The notes beneath the pieces are model-generated. The model was given only the letters and a program-made list of their open reading frames with translations, had not been told where the DNA came from and ran no database searches. Shown here in pieces: positions 24,858-36,300 of a stretch of 64,000 nt of DNA. Position 1 is the stretch's first letter. Each line of letters starts with the position of its first letter. The stretch is from Hemerocallis citrina (Eukaryota; Streptophyta; Magnoliopsida; Asparagales; Asphodelaceae): assembly GCA_017893485.1 (NCBI GenBank), contig CM030362.1:38100984-38164983 (forward strand). The letters run 5' to 3'. Made by a program: the position numbers and the translations under genes.

Positions 24858-26768
24858 TTAATTTCTTGATAGAAAATTGGCTAAAATATTAAGTTTTCCT
24901 TTTATGTTTTCTATTAAGAAATCATAATGTGCTAACTCCATCTGCCATCTAATCAATCTTTTATTTGTTATGGTTGGGTCTATTATTTTATTAATCCAAC
25001 TCTTTGCTTGGGTATTATCTGTTCTTACCGTAAATTTTGTATGTATTATGAATAGTTCAAACTTTTTTATAGCTTTTAAGATTGCTAGTCGTTCTTTTTC
25101 ATTTATGTGGTAATTTTATTGGGTTTGTGTGAAAAATCCACTAGTATATCTAGCTAATTTTTCTTCATTTTTTCCTATTTCAATAAATTTTAATACTGCT
25201 CCCCAATTGGTTTCACATGCATCAGTTTCTATTATCCAAGAACATTCTTTAACAGGTAATCTTAGCTTTTGTAACTCTGAAGTTTGTTGTTTTAATATTT
25301 TAAGTTTCTCTTCATCCTCTGGGGTCCATTCCCATTTTTTAAACTTTTTTTTAAGTTTTTGTTGCAACCAATTTGTTTTTGCTGATAAATTTGGTATGTA
25401 ACCTCTTGTTTGATTTAGTAATCCCATTATAGCTTGCACTTCTCTTTTTTCTTTTAAGACATTAGGAAAAGTCTTTATTTTTTCTGCTATATGTGGTTGT
25501 AATTCTATCCCTTCATGTGATAATTTTGTTCCTAAAAATTTTATCTCAGTTTTGAATAATTCCATTTTCTTTTTTGATAGTATAATGCCTGCATTTTTTA
25601 CTATTTCTATGAATTTTAGTAGATTTTCTTTATGTTGTTCCTCGTTTTCTGATCCTATTAGAATATCATCTACATATACTAATATGAAATTGTTGTATTT
25701 TTCAAAGATTTGATCCATATATTCTTGAAATATCCCTGGGCTATTTTTATAACCGAATGGTAATACATTTCATTCATAAAATCCTTGAGGTGTGCTAAAT
25801 GCCGTTAAAGATTTTGAATCTTCTGTTAGTTTTACATGATAAAATCCTGATTTGCAGTCAAATTTCGAATATATTTTTCTTGTTCTTACTGTGTTAAGTA
25901 GTATTTGCATGTCTGGTAGTGGGTATCCAAATCTCTTAGTATTTTTATTTAATTCCTTATAATTTACTACCATTCGAGATTTACCTCTTTTTTCTTCTGA
26001 ATGTTTTTTTAGTATGAATGCTGGTGATGAATGTGGACTTTGTGATTTCCTTATATAATTATTTTCCACTAATTCTTTTATGTGTATTTTGAATTCTTCT
26101 AGGTCTGTTGGAGTATGTCTTATTGGTCTAATTTTAATTATTTTGTTCTTATCTATTAACTCTATATATGTCGTGGGTTCACTTAAGTTCCATTTTGCCA
26201 AGGGGTCTTCTCCGCACAGATATTCTAATTGTTTTTGTAAAATTTCTTTTGTAGTTGTTACTTGAACTTGTTGTATTCTAGTTTTATTTGGTAAGTATTG
26301 GTATTCACCACGCCGGGTTGAAGAAACTCTGATGTGTGGTAGGTCAGTTCTGGAATACGGTTGGGTTATTCTAATTGCTATTGCTTGGTGTCTGCAAGGT
26401 GTTGTAAATACAACTGATTTATGTGATATAGTTATGGGATAGTATTGTTGGAAAAAGTCATTTCCTAAGAGTACATCATTATTCATATCGTCAAACTGGT
26501 ATACTATAGGTATTTTTAGTATGTAACTTCCTATTTGTACATTAACATTTTGTTGATATTTGTCTAGTATGATGGTTTGTCCAATTAATCCAGATATGAC
26601 TTTTTTATTAAAACCATCTTATTTCCATTTTGGTAGTATATTTTCGCGACATAAACTAGTACCTGCTCCGGTGTCTATTAGACTGTGATAGTTTCTTGAT
26701 TTGTATCCTTCGTAGACAAATTCTGTTAGGATGTATAATGTGTTTTTTGTTGCCCTTAATGGATTCAT
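24858..26768 (-). pseudogene. Viral pol: aspartic protease, reverse transcriptase, RNase H (three stops)
   Basis: The ATG at 26768 overlaps the stop of the previous ORF as ATGA. Domains in order: retropepsin with DTGAGTSL and later VLLGNDFF; RT with SRMVVNYKELN, YSKFDCKSGF and YVDDIL; RNase H with ETDACETNWG, an NEKERLAIL stretch, VRTDN and a LANFLSR end where the family has an Asp (D to N). One frame spans the full length to the TAA at 24858. It is broken by TAA at 26619-26621, TGA at 25770-25772 (replacing a Trp codon) and TAA at 25116-25118 (replacing a Gln codon). No frameshift was found. Confidence 0.86.
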
Positions 26769-29660
26769 TTGTCCAATATCCTATTTATTACCATGCTTTC
26801 ATTGTTTACTGTTATTGTGATTTTTTCTTCTTGAATTGAGTAAGATTGTACTGATGTAAGGAAGTCAGTTCCTAATAACATATCATTAACATGTTGTTCT
26901 GGGTCTACATGTAAGTGTAACAACATTTCCTTTCTACCATTTATCCTTAGTGGTAGTATGATTTTATGTTCAATTGGATATCTATTATTGTAATAATCTA
27001 GGTAATAATATGGGTAATCTAATGTTATCAATTCAGTGGTTTTTATATTTGTTTGTTTAATATGTGAATTGGTAGCTCCTATGTCAACTAAGGCTATTCG
27101 TTTATTCCATTTTCCGTTGTCATAATATTCTATTTCTATTTTAAATTGGTTATTATTTTGGTGTTCTAATGTATTTATTATTGGTATTAATTCCAATGCT
27201 TGTTGTTTATTTCTTATTGATAGTGATCTCTTTCCGAACATTATTTGTGGTGCTTTTCCTTTTTCGGTTTCTTTTGCTTTATTAAAGTCGAATTCTATAT
27301 AATTTGGTATAGTCATTTCAGGGTTTTCTCTAGCTGGTTTGTACCTTATGATTTCGCTGAATAGCGGCTTTATTTTAAAATTGTCTGTATTTCTATTCTT
27401 TACTTCGTGCTTACTAGTGAAAGCGTAAATATTTCTAATTTGTATGCTCATAACTTTGCTTTTTTCTATCCTTTCTATACCTGATAACTTATGATACATG
27501 ACTAGACTTTTATCTTTATTTTCTTCTGTCATGCTTGTAGAGAAATTAGGTTTTATTGTGAACTTTATCTTTTGGTACATTAGGTTTCCTTGCACTATTC
27601 CTATTAAGTCATCTTGTGTACTTGATATTATCCTATCATCCATTAGATATATTTGGAGGGGTGTATTTATTCCTTCCTTAAAATAAGCTTTTATTATTAT
27701 TTGTACAGCTCCTAAATGTATGTGTCTTAATATTTTTCTGGTCTTTTCGCTTATCTTTTCCATCTCTTGTCTTATTATTCTTTCTGTTATTAATGGGATT
27801 ATGGTTTTGCCTTGTGCTTGTTCAATGTCTATAGGTTGTTCATTATTCCTAGCTATTACTATGGTGCTTTTCTTTCTTTCAAATATTGGTAGTTTAAAAT
27901 TTTCTTTTGGATTTATATCTAATTTGGTCTCTCTTATTTTATCGTACTTTTGTATGTCAAAGCACATTCTTTCTCTTAATTCTTCATTGTTTTCTTCTCT
28001 TTCTGAGGGTTCTCCTATTTCTGTTAGATCGGTTAACATATTTATTTCACATTCTTCTGTTTCACCTTCACTGCTTCCACTATCTTCTTCCATTACCATT
28101 ATTTCTTCATCTTCACTTATTTCTAGCCATTCTTCATCATATTCTATGGGTTCGTAATTTATGTTATTCATTTCTTCAATTTCTTCTACGTATTTTACAT
28201 TTTCTTTTTTCATTCTTTTAGGACAGCTTAGTGATATATGTCCTACCTCTCCACATATGTAACAATTATATTTTTTTGGATTTTTCGTATACTGCCTATT
28301 TTTATTTTTATTCATTTTTCTAAAGTATTTTTTAAAAGGTTTTCTATATCTCTTAAAAGTTTTCCTATATTTTGGTTGATATTTTTAGAATTTGTGATTA
28401 TTCTTCTTTGTGTATTTATAGTTATTATATCTATAGTTATTATTGCATCCCCAATAATTTGGTCTTGCATCTTCACAGCAGATTCTTTGTTTATATGTTC
28501 TATAATATTTCATTGTTGCTCTAGCATCTTGGCATACTTTGTCTCTATAATCTTTTACAAATTGCGTTCTATACTCTAAAGTGTCTACTTCTGGTTTCAC
28601 TTTCTCACTTATGTATGCACTATATACATTTATACTCCATGGGTCAGGTAGTTTTAGAAAGAATGAGTCTAAAATTGGACTCTGTTCTTCTTTTGTATAA
28701 TAACTATCTTGATAATATTCTCTGAATTCACAAGCATAGTTGTCAAAATGGCACATGTCGCATATTTCTAAGTTACTTAATTAGTCTCCATCTTGCTTGA
28801 TTCTTTTTATATATAGTGTGTTTTTCTCCTTTATCGTATACACTGAATTCGGTTCTTATTGCTTTTTCGTAATTTGTAATTATTTCTTTTAAACCTAAGG
28901 TTCGTTGTGCTGAGCTTTCTTCAGTTCCTCTATCATCAATTGGTCTTGATTTTCTTATAGTATTTCTCTCTTCTTCCTCTAGTCCATTCCACCATTTTGC
29001 TACTACTCCCATAAAGGTGACTTCTATAAATTTCTCAAATGCATTTCCGTTAAAGTTTTTCCTGAATCCTACTATTAGTGACGCTTTTACCCATTCTTCA
29101 ATTGTTCTATCTACGTCTTTTACGCAATCTAGGTCTAACCATTCTCCATTTCCTGCTATTCCTTTTTCGTAGTGTTCTGTTGGTTCGTATTTTGGGGTTT
29201 CTTTTTCTTTATCTTTTCCTTGTTGCATTCTTCTTTTTGTATTTTGCCATTTCCATGGTAATTGGTATGGTTTTTTGTTAGGTGGTGGTATTAAGATTTC
29301 ATACATGTTACTTGGAATTTCTGAAGGTTTTTCAATAATCTTATCTTGGTCCATTTTTATTTCTTCGTTTGCTATGTCTAGATTTTTCAAGGCTTCTTGC
29401 ACTTCTTCTGTATTAGGATTTGCCATTAAATCTTCAATTTCCAAGATATTTATATTAAGTTTTGTTATGGCTTCTAGCTCTTTCATGCCTTCTTCTGTTA
29501 TGCCCAATTCTTCTTCTGGGTATTCTGTCATATATCTTCCTAATTCTTTTATATTTTTATTTATGATCCTTAAATCTTTTCTTATATCACTGAACATTTC
29601 AGGACCATTGTAATCTTCTTCCAACTCTTGTATGTTTATCATATAAATTTTTGGATCCAT
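26765..29660 (-). pseudogene. Viral coat protein - movement protein fusion ORF (one frameshift, one stop)
   Basis: The ATG at 29660 opens a coat-protein-like region with an acidic, helical N-terminus. A one-base frameshift near 28775 and a stop at 28385-28387 break it. Then comes a basic patch and a CCHC knuckle, CYICGEVGHISLSC, the RNA-binding end of caulimovirid coat proteins. After an acidic linker, a movement-protein-like region lies around aa 190-300 of the last 516 aa (HIHLGAVQIIIKAYF...IIGIVQGNL type). The final 130 aa contain VDIGATNSHI and MLLGTDFL, a second retropepsin-like fold with D-I-G in place of D-T-G. The ORF ends at 26765 in the ATGA overlap with pol. Confidence 0.75.
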
Positions 29661-29895
29661 GTCCTATTATTTTGTCTACTAGTAGGTATTGATAATACCA
29701 ACTTGCTTCTTCGTTTCTGTAATCTAACACTTTGTATGCTATTTCTTTTTGTATCTCTTTAGGTAGTTGATTAGTTACTTTTATTGTTAGTAATAGGTAT
29801 TCTGATATTTCTTTACTAGAAATATGCTTACTCTCTTTATCAACGTATCTAATCTTGAATTTGGAAAGATTTTTTAATTTAAGTTTCTTTATTTT
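29599..29895 (-). pseudogene. Open frame upstream of the coat ORF, no start codon
   Basis: About 98 codons without a stop, reading KEISEYLLLTIKVTNQLPKE and YRNEEASWYYQYLLVDKIIG, then overlapping the coat ORF start in another frame and ending at 29599. It has no ATG and begins after a TAG at 29896-29898. It could be the tail of a small viral ORF cut by the integration border. Confidence 0.35.
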
Positions 29896-29900
29896 CTATG

Positions 29901-30126
29901 AATTATCCAGCTTTTATAAGAGTAAGGTGTATTATGCAATTTTTCTATTTTTATGTAGTACAAATATCTTTAAAGACAGGGTTGTTTTTGTAAGATTATC
30001 TTCAACTAGCCTTCTACGCAAATAGTTTGGCTTGTGGCCTAAAAACGCAAATAGTTTACTTCAATTGGCCTAAACGTGAGAATCACTCAGAGCTTAGGGA
30101 AGCTCTTTTTGAAGGGGGAAGGATTG
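29901..30126. other. Border region between the viral copy and a dispersed repeat
   Basis: AT-rich, with two CGCAAATAGTTT words near 30016 and 30045. No gene seen. Confidence 0.4.
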
Positions 30127-30247
30127 ATCCAATCCTCAGTTGGATCTTACTCAAGCGATAGCTGATGTTCTCTGAATTGTTGGTGCTGGAGTGTTTTGTA
30201 TCAGTTCATGTATCAGCCTTAATCAATTATCTATATTTGGAGGGTTT
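30127..30247 (+). repeat. Dispersed repeat, copy 2
   Basis: Matches 16967-17084 and is cut off by the gap at 30248. Confidence 0.8.
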
Positions 30248-30747
30248 NNNNNNNNNNNNNNNNNNNNNNNNNNNNNNNNNNNNNNNNNNNNNNNNNNNNN
30301 NNNNNNNNNNNNNNNNNNNNNNNNNNNNNNNNNNNNNNNNNNNNNNNNNNNNNNNNNNNNNNNNNNNNNNNNNNNNNNNNNNNNNNNNNNNNNNNNNNNN
30401 NNNNNNNNNNNNNNNNNNNNNNNNNNNNNNNNNNNNNNNNNNNNNNNNNNNNNNNNNNNNNNNNNNNNNNNNNNNNNNNNNNNNNNNNNNNNNNNNNNNN
30501 NNNNNNNNNNNNNNNNNNNNNNNNNNNNNNNNNNNNNNNNNNNNNNNNNNNNNNNNNNNNNNNNNNNNNNNNNNNNNNNNNNNNNNNNNNNNNNNNNNNN
30601 NNNNNNNNNNNNNNNNNNNNNNNNNNNNNNNNNNNNNNNNNNNNNNNNNNNNNNNNNNNNNNNNNNNNNNNNNNNNNNNNNNNNNNNNNNNNNNNNNNNN
30701 NNNNNNNNNNNNNNNNNNNNNNNNNNNNNNNNNNNNNNNNNNNNNNN
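30248..30747. other. Assembly gap of exactly 500 N
   Basis: A run of 500 unknown bases, a round number often used for gaps of unknown size. Nothing can be said about its content, and open frames through it are meaningless. Confidence 0.99.
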
Positions 30748-31019
30748 ATCCCTATCACCAGAAACTAAAGGTCCATCAATTCTCTATCTGCCACTTGATG
30801 TTGGCTGCATGCCACTTGCTATTGGCAGCACTCTAGGCGGTGGAAGTTGGTCCAGCTTATTACGTAAAGCAATAACAACCGCTTGGATCTGTATCAATGA
30901 AATACACAATACAAAATTATTCGGAAAAAATTGAAAACCGAATCAGTTAAATAATTATAGTAGTCCAGGGGACAAGAAAGAAAAAAAGTAATATAATATA
31001 ATATAATAAAAAGATCATG
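30748..31019. other. Unassigned stretch after the gap
   Basis: The minus strand near 30790-30890 reads ALRNKLDQLPPPR, possibly gag-like, but too short to assign. An AATATAATATAATATAAT repeat is at 30990-31008. Confidence 0.3.
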
Positions 31020-31024
31020 AATCA

Positions 31025-31953
31025 TGAGTGACATCAAGTATGGCAACTGGCAACATCATCAATGTGAACATATCCCATTCTGCCATGTTGCAAAAATCTC
31101 TCATTGCTTCTTGCAATATGTAGAATTTCAAAGTAACTACAAGTCATTCCAAGTACAAAATAGAAATTAAAGTTGATAACTTAATTACGATAAATTTTCT
31201 CTCTTTTTTAATTTTCCTTTTTAAAAGAAACTTCTTTCCACTATAATAGATTCATTATTTCGTTTAAATGAAACTGGTTGGAATTTTTCCACATCTTAGA
31301 AAAAAAAAAGAACGGGACATTGTTAACCTATAAGAAGAGATAGAACATCTGATGATGCAGTTCCATGAATAGTGGGGGGTAAACTTGGACATATAATCCA
31401 AGATGGAATCACAGCAACAAGGTTGATGTTATTCTCCTTTGCAAAGTCCCATGTTGCCATCTCTGCTAGCACCTCTGCATATGGATACTATAATTAATTC
31501 CACACATTATAATCCAAGATGGAATCACAGCAACAAGGTTGATGTTATTCTCCTTTGCAAAGTCCCATGTAGCCTTCTCTGCTAGCACCTCTGCATATGG
31601 ATACTATTATTAATTCCACATAAAAAAATTCAGCCATTAATATATAACTTAACTAAGGTTTGTATGTGAATCAAATGAAATACATATATATTAATTGATA
31701 AATTGTATCAAATGAATAAGTAATTAATTTTGATGATGTGATCAGTATTTTACCTTGAGTTTCTCGCATAGATCTGGATCACTCAAAGTACTCTCATCAA
31801 ATGGGTGATCTGGGTATACATCTAGTTTAGGGTATACTGCTGGTTTAGCTACTGTAGAAATTGATGAAGTAAGCACACCTTTAGGTGCCAGATTCTTTTT
31901 ACATGATCGCAGTACATTTAATGTGCCATTGATAGTAGTTGTACGTATACAAT
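31025..31953 (-). pseudogene. DFR/phenylacetaldehyde-reductase-like (SDR108E) pseudogene, with tandem exon duplication
   Basis: Exon 31754-31953 (acceptor TTGTTGTAG, donor GTAAAAT) reads INGTLNVLRSC, VLTSSISTVA and FDESTLSDPDLCEKLK. The next exon appears twice, at about 31510-31603 and 31328-31487, reading YPYAEVLAE..ATWDFAKEN, then IPSWIICPSLPP. A third block at about 31025-31110 reads GRMGYVHIDDVA. These are landmarks of plant dihydroflavonol-reductase-like NADPH reductases. In both exon copies the catalytic YxxxK has Glu instead of Lys. The N-terminal cofactor-binding exon and the C-terminus were not found. The gene is therefore a remnant; its substrate cannot be told. Confidence 0.7.
31372..31615 (-). 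repeat. Tandem duplication (116-bp offset) covering an exon and its splice site
   Basis: The block with ATAATCCAAGATGGAATCAC through GCATATGGATACTAT occurs at 31392-31491 and again at 31508-31607 with a handful of differences. Both copies keep the intron acceptor. Confidence 0.88.
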
Positions 31954-32021
31954 CTACAACAAATGTTCAAATTTATTCATTAGAGGACACAATTTGTAGG
32001 ACTAAAATGATCGTGTAGGTT

Positions 32022-32560
32022 TTGGATGTTCCCTTAAAGAAAAGGCCTGAATCAAATCAATACTTATTTCATCATTTAAGCGATACACAATTTTCAAGTG
32101 TCTTTTCAGCTTCAATAGAAGTTGCAAGGCAATTGCATCACGACAGTCAGTTTGAAAAGCTTAAGAAGGTTCTTAATAATCTTATAGCCAATTTAGTTGG
32201 TCTCATCATCCATACAGAATTTAACTATTTGTACCTAGAAATCAAACAAAGATTAAGAAGGTTTTTTAATCTGAAGTTATCTTTAAAATAAAAGTAAAAA
32301 CAATTTACAGTTGTGAAAGAACCATGAATTGCAAAAATGAAAAAAAAATGCCTGATGAAAGTGACAAAGCTATTACGCTAAATTATGAAAAAAGAAAATT
32401 AATACTAATTGTCTTCTTTAGGTAGCCAGAAAGCCAAAAAAAATGTTGAGGAACAATTTTTGTTTGATTTAGTTTGTGCAACTTTCTAGTTGCATGTCCT
32501 TCCAATAAGAAAAAAGTGAGACAACAATATCATTTGACTAAAGAAAACAACATAACCTGG
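32022..32560. other. AT-rich stretch, no gene supported
   Basis: An 89-codon plus-strand frame at 32022-32291 shows no family motif. The minus strand upstream of the reductase remnant would be expected to hold its first exon, but no glycine-rich cofactor motif was seen. Confidence 0.4.
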
Positions 32561-32561
32561 A

Positions 32562-32985
32562 ATTTTTCTAGATCTTCCCCTAAAATTGCATGAGTATTGT
32601 AAAATTGAGCATCCTTTATCATGTTGTGCTCAGGGTTTTTATGCGAGAAAGTGGCTCATCAGGCCATGCAAATGGCTAAGATGCCAAGATCTCAGTACAA
32701 TATCTGAAGAAATAACATCTTTAGTATAAATTAAATGTAATATTTTAAATAAAAAAAAACACATCGAACACATAAATTTCAAGCACTTACACAAAAAGGG
32801 AGCAGATGACGAATTCCAGGTCCCATAATCAAATTTCCCGACCATGGAGTGCATGAATTTGTTCCTGGATTCGTGATTTCCTCCAATGAGTCTATATATG
32901 CGATAAATTCCTGGAATGACAAATGCAAGGGCATTGGCATCATATTTCCCTTTAGCATTTCCATAGATTTTGTTGTGGATAAAGT
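32562..32985 (-). pseudogene. Unidentified gene remnant, 3' part, broken by the copia element
   Basis: On the minus strand an open frame from 32985 to about 32790 reads IHNKIYGNAKGKYDANALAF and PGIYRIYRLIGGNHESRNKF. A further exon-like piece at about 32562-32635 reads NMIKDAQFYNTHAILGEDLE followed by a GT donor. Its upstream part lies beyond the copia insertion at 37796-37880. I do not recognise the protein. Confidence 0.4.
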
Positions 32986-32986
32986 G
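32982..32986. repeat. Target-site duplication AAGTG, left copy
   Basis: AAGTG lies just before the LTR start TGTTAGGATC and is repeated at 37791-37795. Confidence 0.88.
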
Positions 32987-33180
32987 TGTTAGGATCTTGA
33001 ATGGGTTGTGGATTGTTAGGGTTTTGAGATGATGAAGAGAAGAGAGGAAGAAGAAAGGCTGTCGGCTAGAAAGAGAGAGAGGCACAAACTATTGATTGTA
33101 TTCATTTGATTCTAAGTATTACATATATGAAGATACTAAGCCCAATGGGCCCTAAGAGCAATTTGGGTCATAACATAACA
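32987..33180 (-). mobile_element. Copia-1 3' LTR
   Basis: 194 bp; plus strand TGTTAGGATC...ATAACATAACA, termini TGTTA/TAACA inverted. The minus-strand purine run AAGGTGGAGAT adjoins it from the internal side. Confidence 0.92.
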
Positions 33181-33302
33181 ATCTCCACCTTGAACCAAAT
33201 TGCATCTAAAACAAACTAAAACACAAAGCAAACATAACCTAAACAAAGGTAAACATAAAGATATACTAGCAACATGCTAGAAACAAAATTAGCTCAAACT
33301 AG

Positions 33303-36300
33303 CTAGAAACAAACCGACATCAAACTTGAACAAAGCTTGAACTTTGCAATTGGAAGAGGCTTTGTGAGCATATTGGCCGGATTCGATTCGGTACCAATCT
33401 TCTTCACGGCAACCTTGCCTTCCGAGATCACATCTCGAACAAAATGGTATCGAATGTCAATGTGCTTCGTCTTCTCATGGTACATGAGGTCCTTGGTCAA
33501 ATGAATCGCGCTTTAGTTGTCACAAAATACTGTAATAGGACACTCGAGTGAAGACATCTCACCAACAAACACCTTGAGCCAAATAGCCTCCTTAATAGCC
33601 TCAGTAATTGCCATATATTCGGCCTCAGTACTTGAGAGTGCAACGGTGGCTTGAAGTGTAGACTTCCAACTAATTGCACAATCTCCAAGGGTAAAAACAT
33701 AACCCGTCAAGGAACGCCTCTTGTCCAAATCACCTGCAAAATCTGCATCCACAAAGCCCGTCAATTTCTTGCCATTACCAAACTCCAAACAAGCATCAAT
33801 AGTACCTCTCAAATAGCGGAAGATCCACTTCACCGCTTCCCAATGCCCTTTCCCTGAACAAGAGAGATATCTACTTACCACACTAACGGCTTAAGCAATG
33901 TCGGGTCGAGTACACACCATCAAGTACATGAGACTCCCGACTGCACTTGAATATGGAACCTTTTCCATATATTTCTTCTCATCATCGGATTTTGGGCTTA
34001 AAACGGCCGAAAGCTTGAAATGCGCTGCAAGAGGTGTTGAAACAACTTTCGCTTTCTCCATGCCAAAACGGCGTAGCACTTTATCGGCAAAACTCCTTTG
34101 TGAAAGAAACAACTTTCTTTTGGACCTATCCCTTGTGATCTCCATCCCGAGAATCCTTTTGGCGGCCCCAAATCTTTCATCTCAAATGCCGAACTTAGTT
34201 GCTCTTTCAACCTCCTAATTTCTTTCAAGTTTGAGGATGCAATCAACATGTCATCCACATAAAGCAACAAGTAAATGAAATTCCCACCATCCAACTTCTT
34301 GAAATAAACACAACTATCATAATTGGAACGATGGAAATTAATACTCACCATGAATGAGTCGAACTTCTTATACCATTGCCGCGGTGATTGCTTAAGACCA
34401 TAAAGGGACTTCTTCAAAAGACACACACGGTCCTCCTTTCCCGCAACCTCAAAACCCTCCGGTTGGCTCATGTAAATTTGCTCCTCCAAATTACCATGCA
34501 AGAAGACAATTTTCACATCCATTTGCTCCAATTCCAAATCCTTCATTGCCACCAAAGAGAGCAAAACTCGAATGGAGGTGTGCTTAACTACAGGAGAGAA
34601 CACATCATTGAAGTCCACACCTTGGACTTGACTGTACCCTTTAGCCACTAGCCTTGCCTTGTATTGAAAATCTGCTGGATTTGAGCCATCAATCTTCCTC
34701 TTAAACACCCACTTGCAACCCACAATCCTCTTACCACTCGGAGGCTTCACAAGAGACCAAGTCTTATTTTGTTGCAAAGATTGTAACTCATCATTCATAG
34801 CGGCAACCCAATTGGCCGCATCTTTAGAAGAAATGGCTTCCTTGTAGGAAGATGGCTCACAATACTCCACATCCTCTGCAATTGCCAAACAATAAGCAAA
34901 GTCGGAGTATCCATACCTTGTAGGTGGTTTTGTTTCTCTTCTAGCTCGGTCCCTTGCCAATGCATATGGTTGTACCTCTCCTTGGCTTCCTTCAAATTGA
35001 CATCATCATGTGAGATCAAATCATCACCTTCTTGGACCGGCACCTCAAACTCCACCTTCTTCTCAACCATCTCATTCTCCTTAATAGTCAGCTCGGGTGC
35101 AACATCATTTGCCTTCAACATGGCCGACTCATTGAAAATGACATCTCTTAAAATAAGGAACTTGGATGATTCGGGACACCACAACTTATATCCCTTCACA
35201 TTTGTGGGATACCCAACAAAAATACACTTCTTCGATCTAGGATCCAACTTTCCTTCATTCACATGTGCATAAGCGGGACAACCAAACACCCCCAAATTCG
35301 AATAATCGGCTGTCTTACCCGACCACACTTCTTCGGGTGTCTTCAACTCAATTGAAGTGGTAGGAGATCGATTTACCAAATAGCAAGATGTGTTAATGGC
35401 TTCCGCCCAAAACTCCTTACCCAAACCCGCATTTGAAAGCATACTTCTAGACCTTTCAAGTAGTGTCCTATTCATCCTTTCTGCAATACCATTTTGTTGT
35501 GGAGTGTTGACCACCGTCTTGTGCCGAACAATCCCTTCAGCCTTGCAAAAATTATCAAACTCACGGTTGCAAAACTCCAAACCGTTATCGGTTCTCAACC
35601 TCTTAACTTTCCTTCCGTTTGGTTCTCCAAAAGTGACTTCCATTCTTTGAAGGTGCGAAACACATCACTTTTCTCTTTCAAGAAATAAACCCAAACCTTC
35701 TTTGAGAAATCATCAATGAAAGTAAGCATGTAACGAGAACCATTACCTTTGGAAGGCTCACGAGAAGGTCCCCAAAGATCCGAATGGATGTAGTCAAGTG
35801 TTCCCTTGGTCGAATGAATGGCCGTGGAGAAGCTCAACCTCTTATGCTTGCCAAATACACATTGCTCACAAAACTCCAAGTTGCCCGTGCATTGACCACA
35901 CAACAAGCCTCTCTTGCTCAAAATGGTCATTCCTCGCTCGCTCATATGCCCCAATCTCATATGCCAGAGCCTAGTAGTATCCTCATCCGACATAGTACCC
36001 GAACGTGCAATGGCGGCCGAGCCCGTGACCGTAGAACCTTGTAAGAAATAAAGAGTTCCAATTCTCTTCGCCTTCATGATTGTGAGAGCCCCTTTAGAGA
36101 CTCTAAGGACTCCACCTTCACTTTGGAACTTACACCCCTTTTCTTCAAGAGACCCCAAAGAAATCAAATTCTTAGACAAATCGGGTATATGCCTCACACC
36201 CGTCAACCTTCGGACCTTTCCATCATGGAACTTAATTGTCACCGAACCAATTTCGGCAACCTTACACATATTGTTGTTCCCCATGAGAACCTTACCATCC

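Larger units (their letters stand above)
22150..29900 (-). mobile_element. Endogenous pararetrovirus (Caulimoviridae), near full-length, inactivated
   Basis: About 7.75 kb, close to one caulimovirid genome. In sense order it holds a coat/movement ORF, a protease/RT/RNase H ORF, a transactivator ORF, a promoter with poly(A) signal, a leader with a 189-aa ORF, and a tRNA-Met primer site. There are no integrase and no LTRs. Coat and movement domains fused in one ORF ahead of a separate pol ORF are reported for cavemo- and solendoviruses, so it is probably related to those. Coding lesions are few (about six stops and one frameshift). Exact ends were not fixed and no duplication was found. It is a genome fossil, not an expressible virus. 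Confidence 0.85.

Noticed and set aside
27498..28579. Plus-strand frames with many hydrophobic residues over the viral genes
   Set aside because: They are antisense shadows of the lysine- and glutamate-rich viral ORF.
30165..30934. Long open frames spanning the N-run
   Set aside because: Unknown bases were translated as X; there is no sequence evidence.
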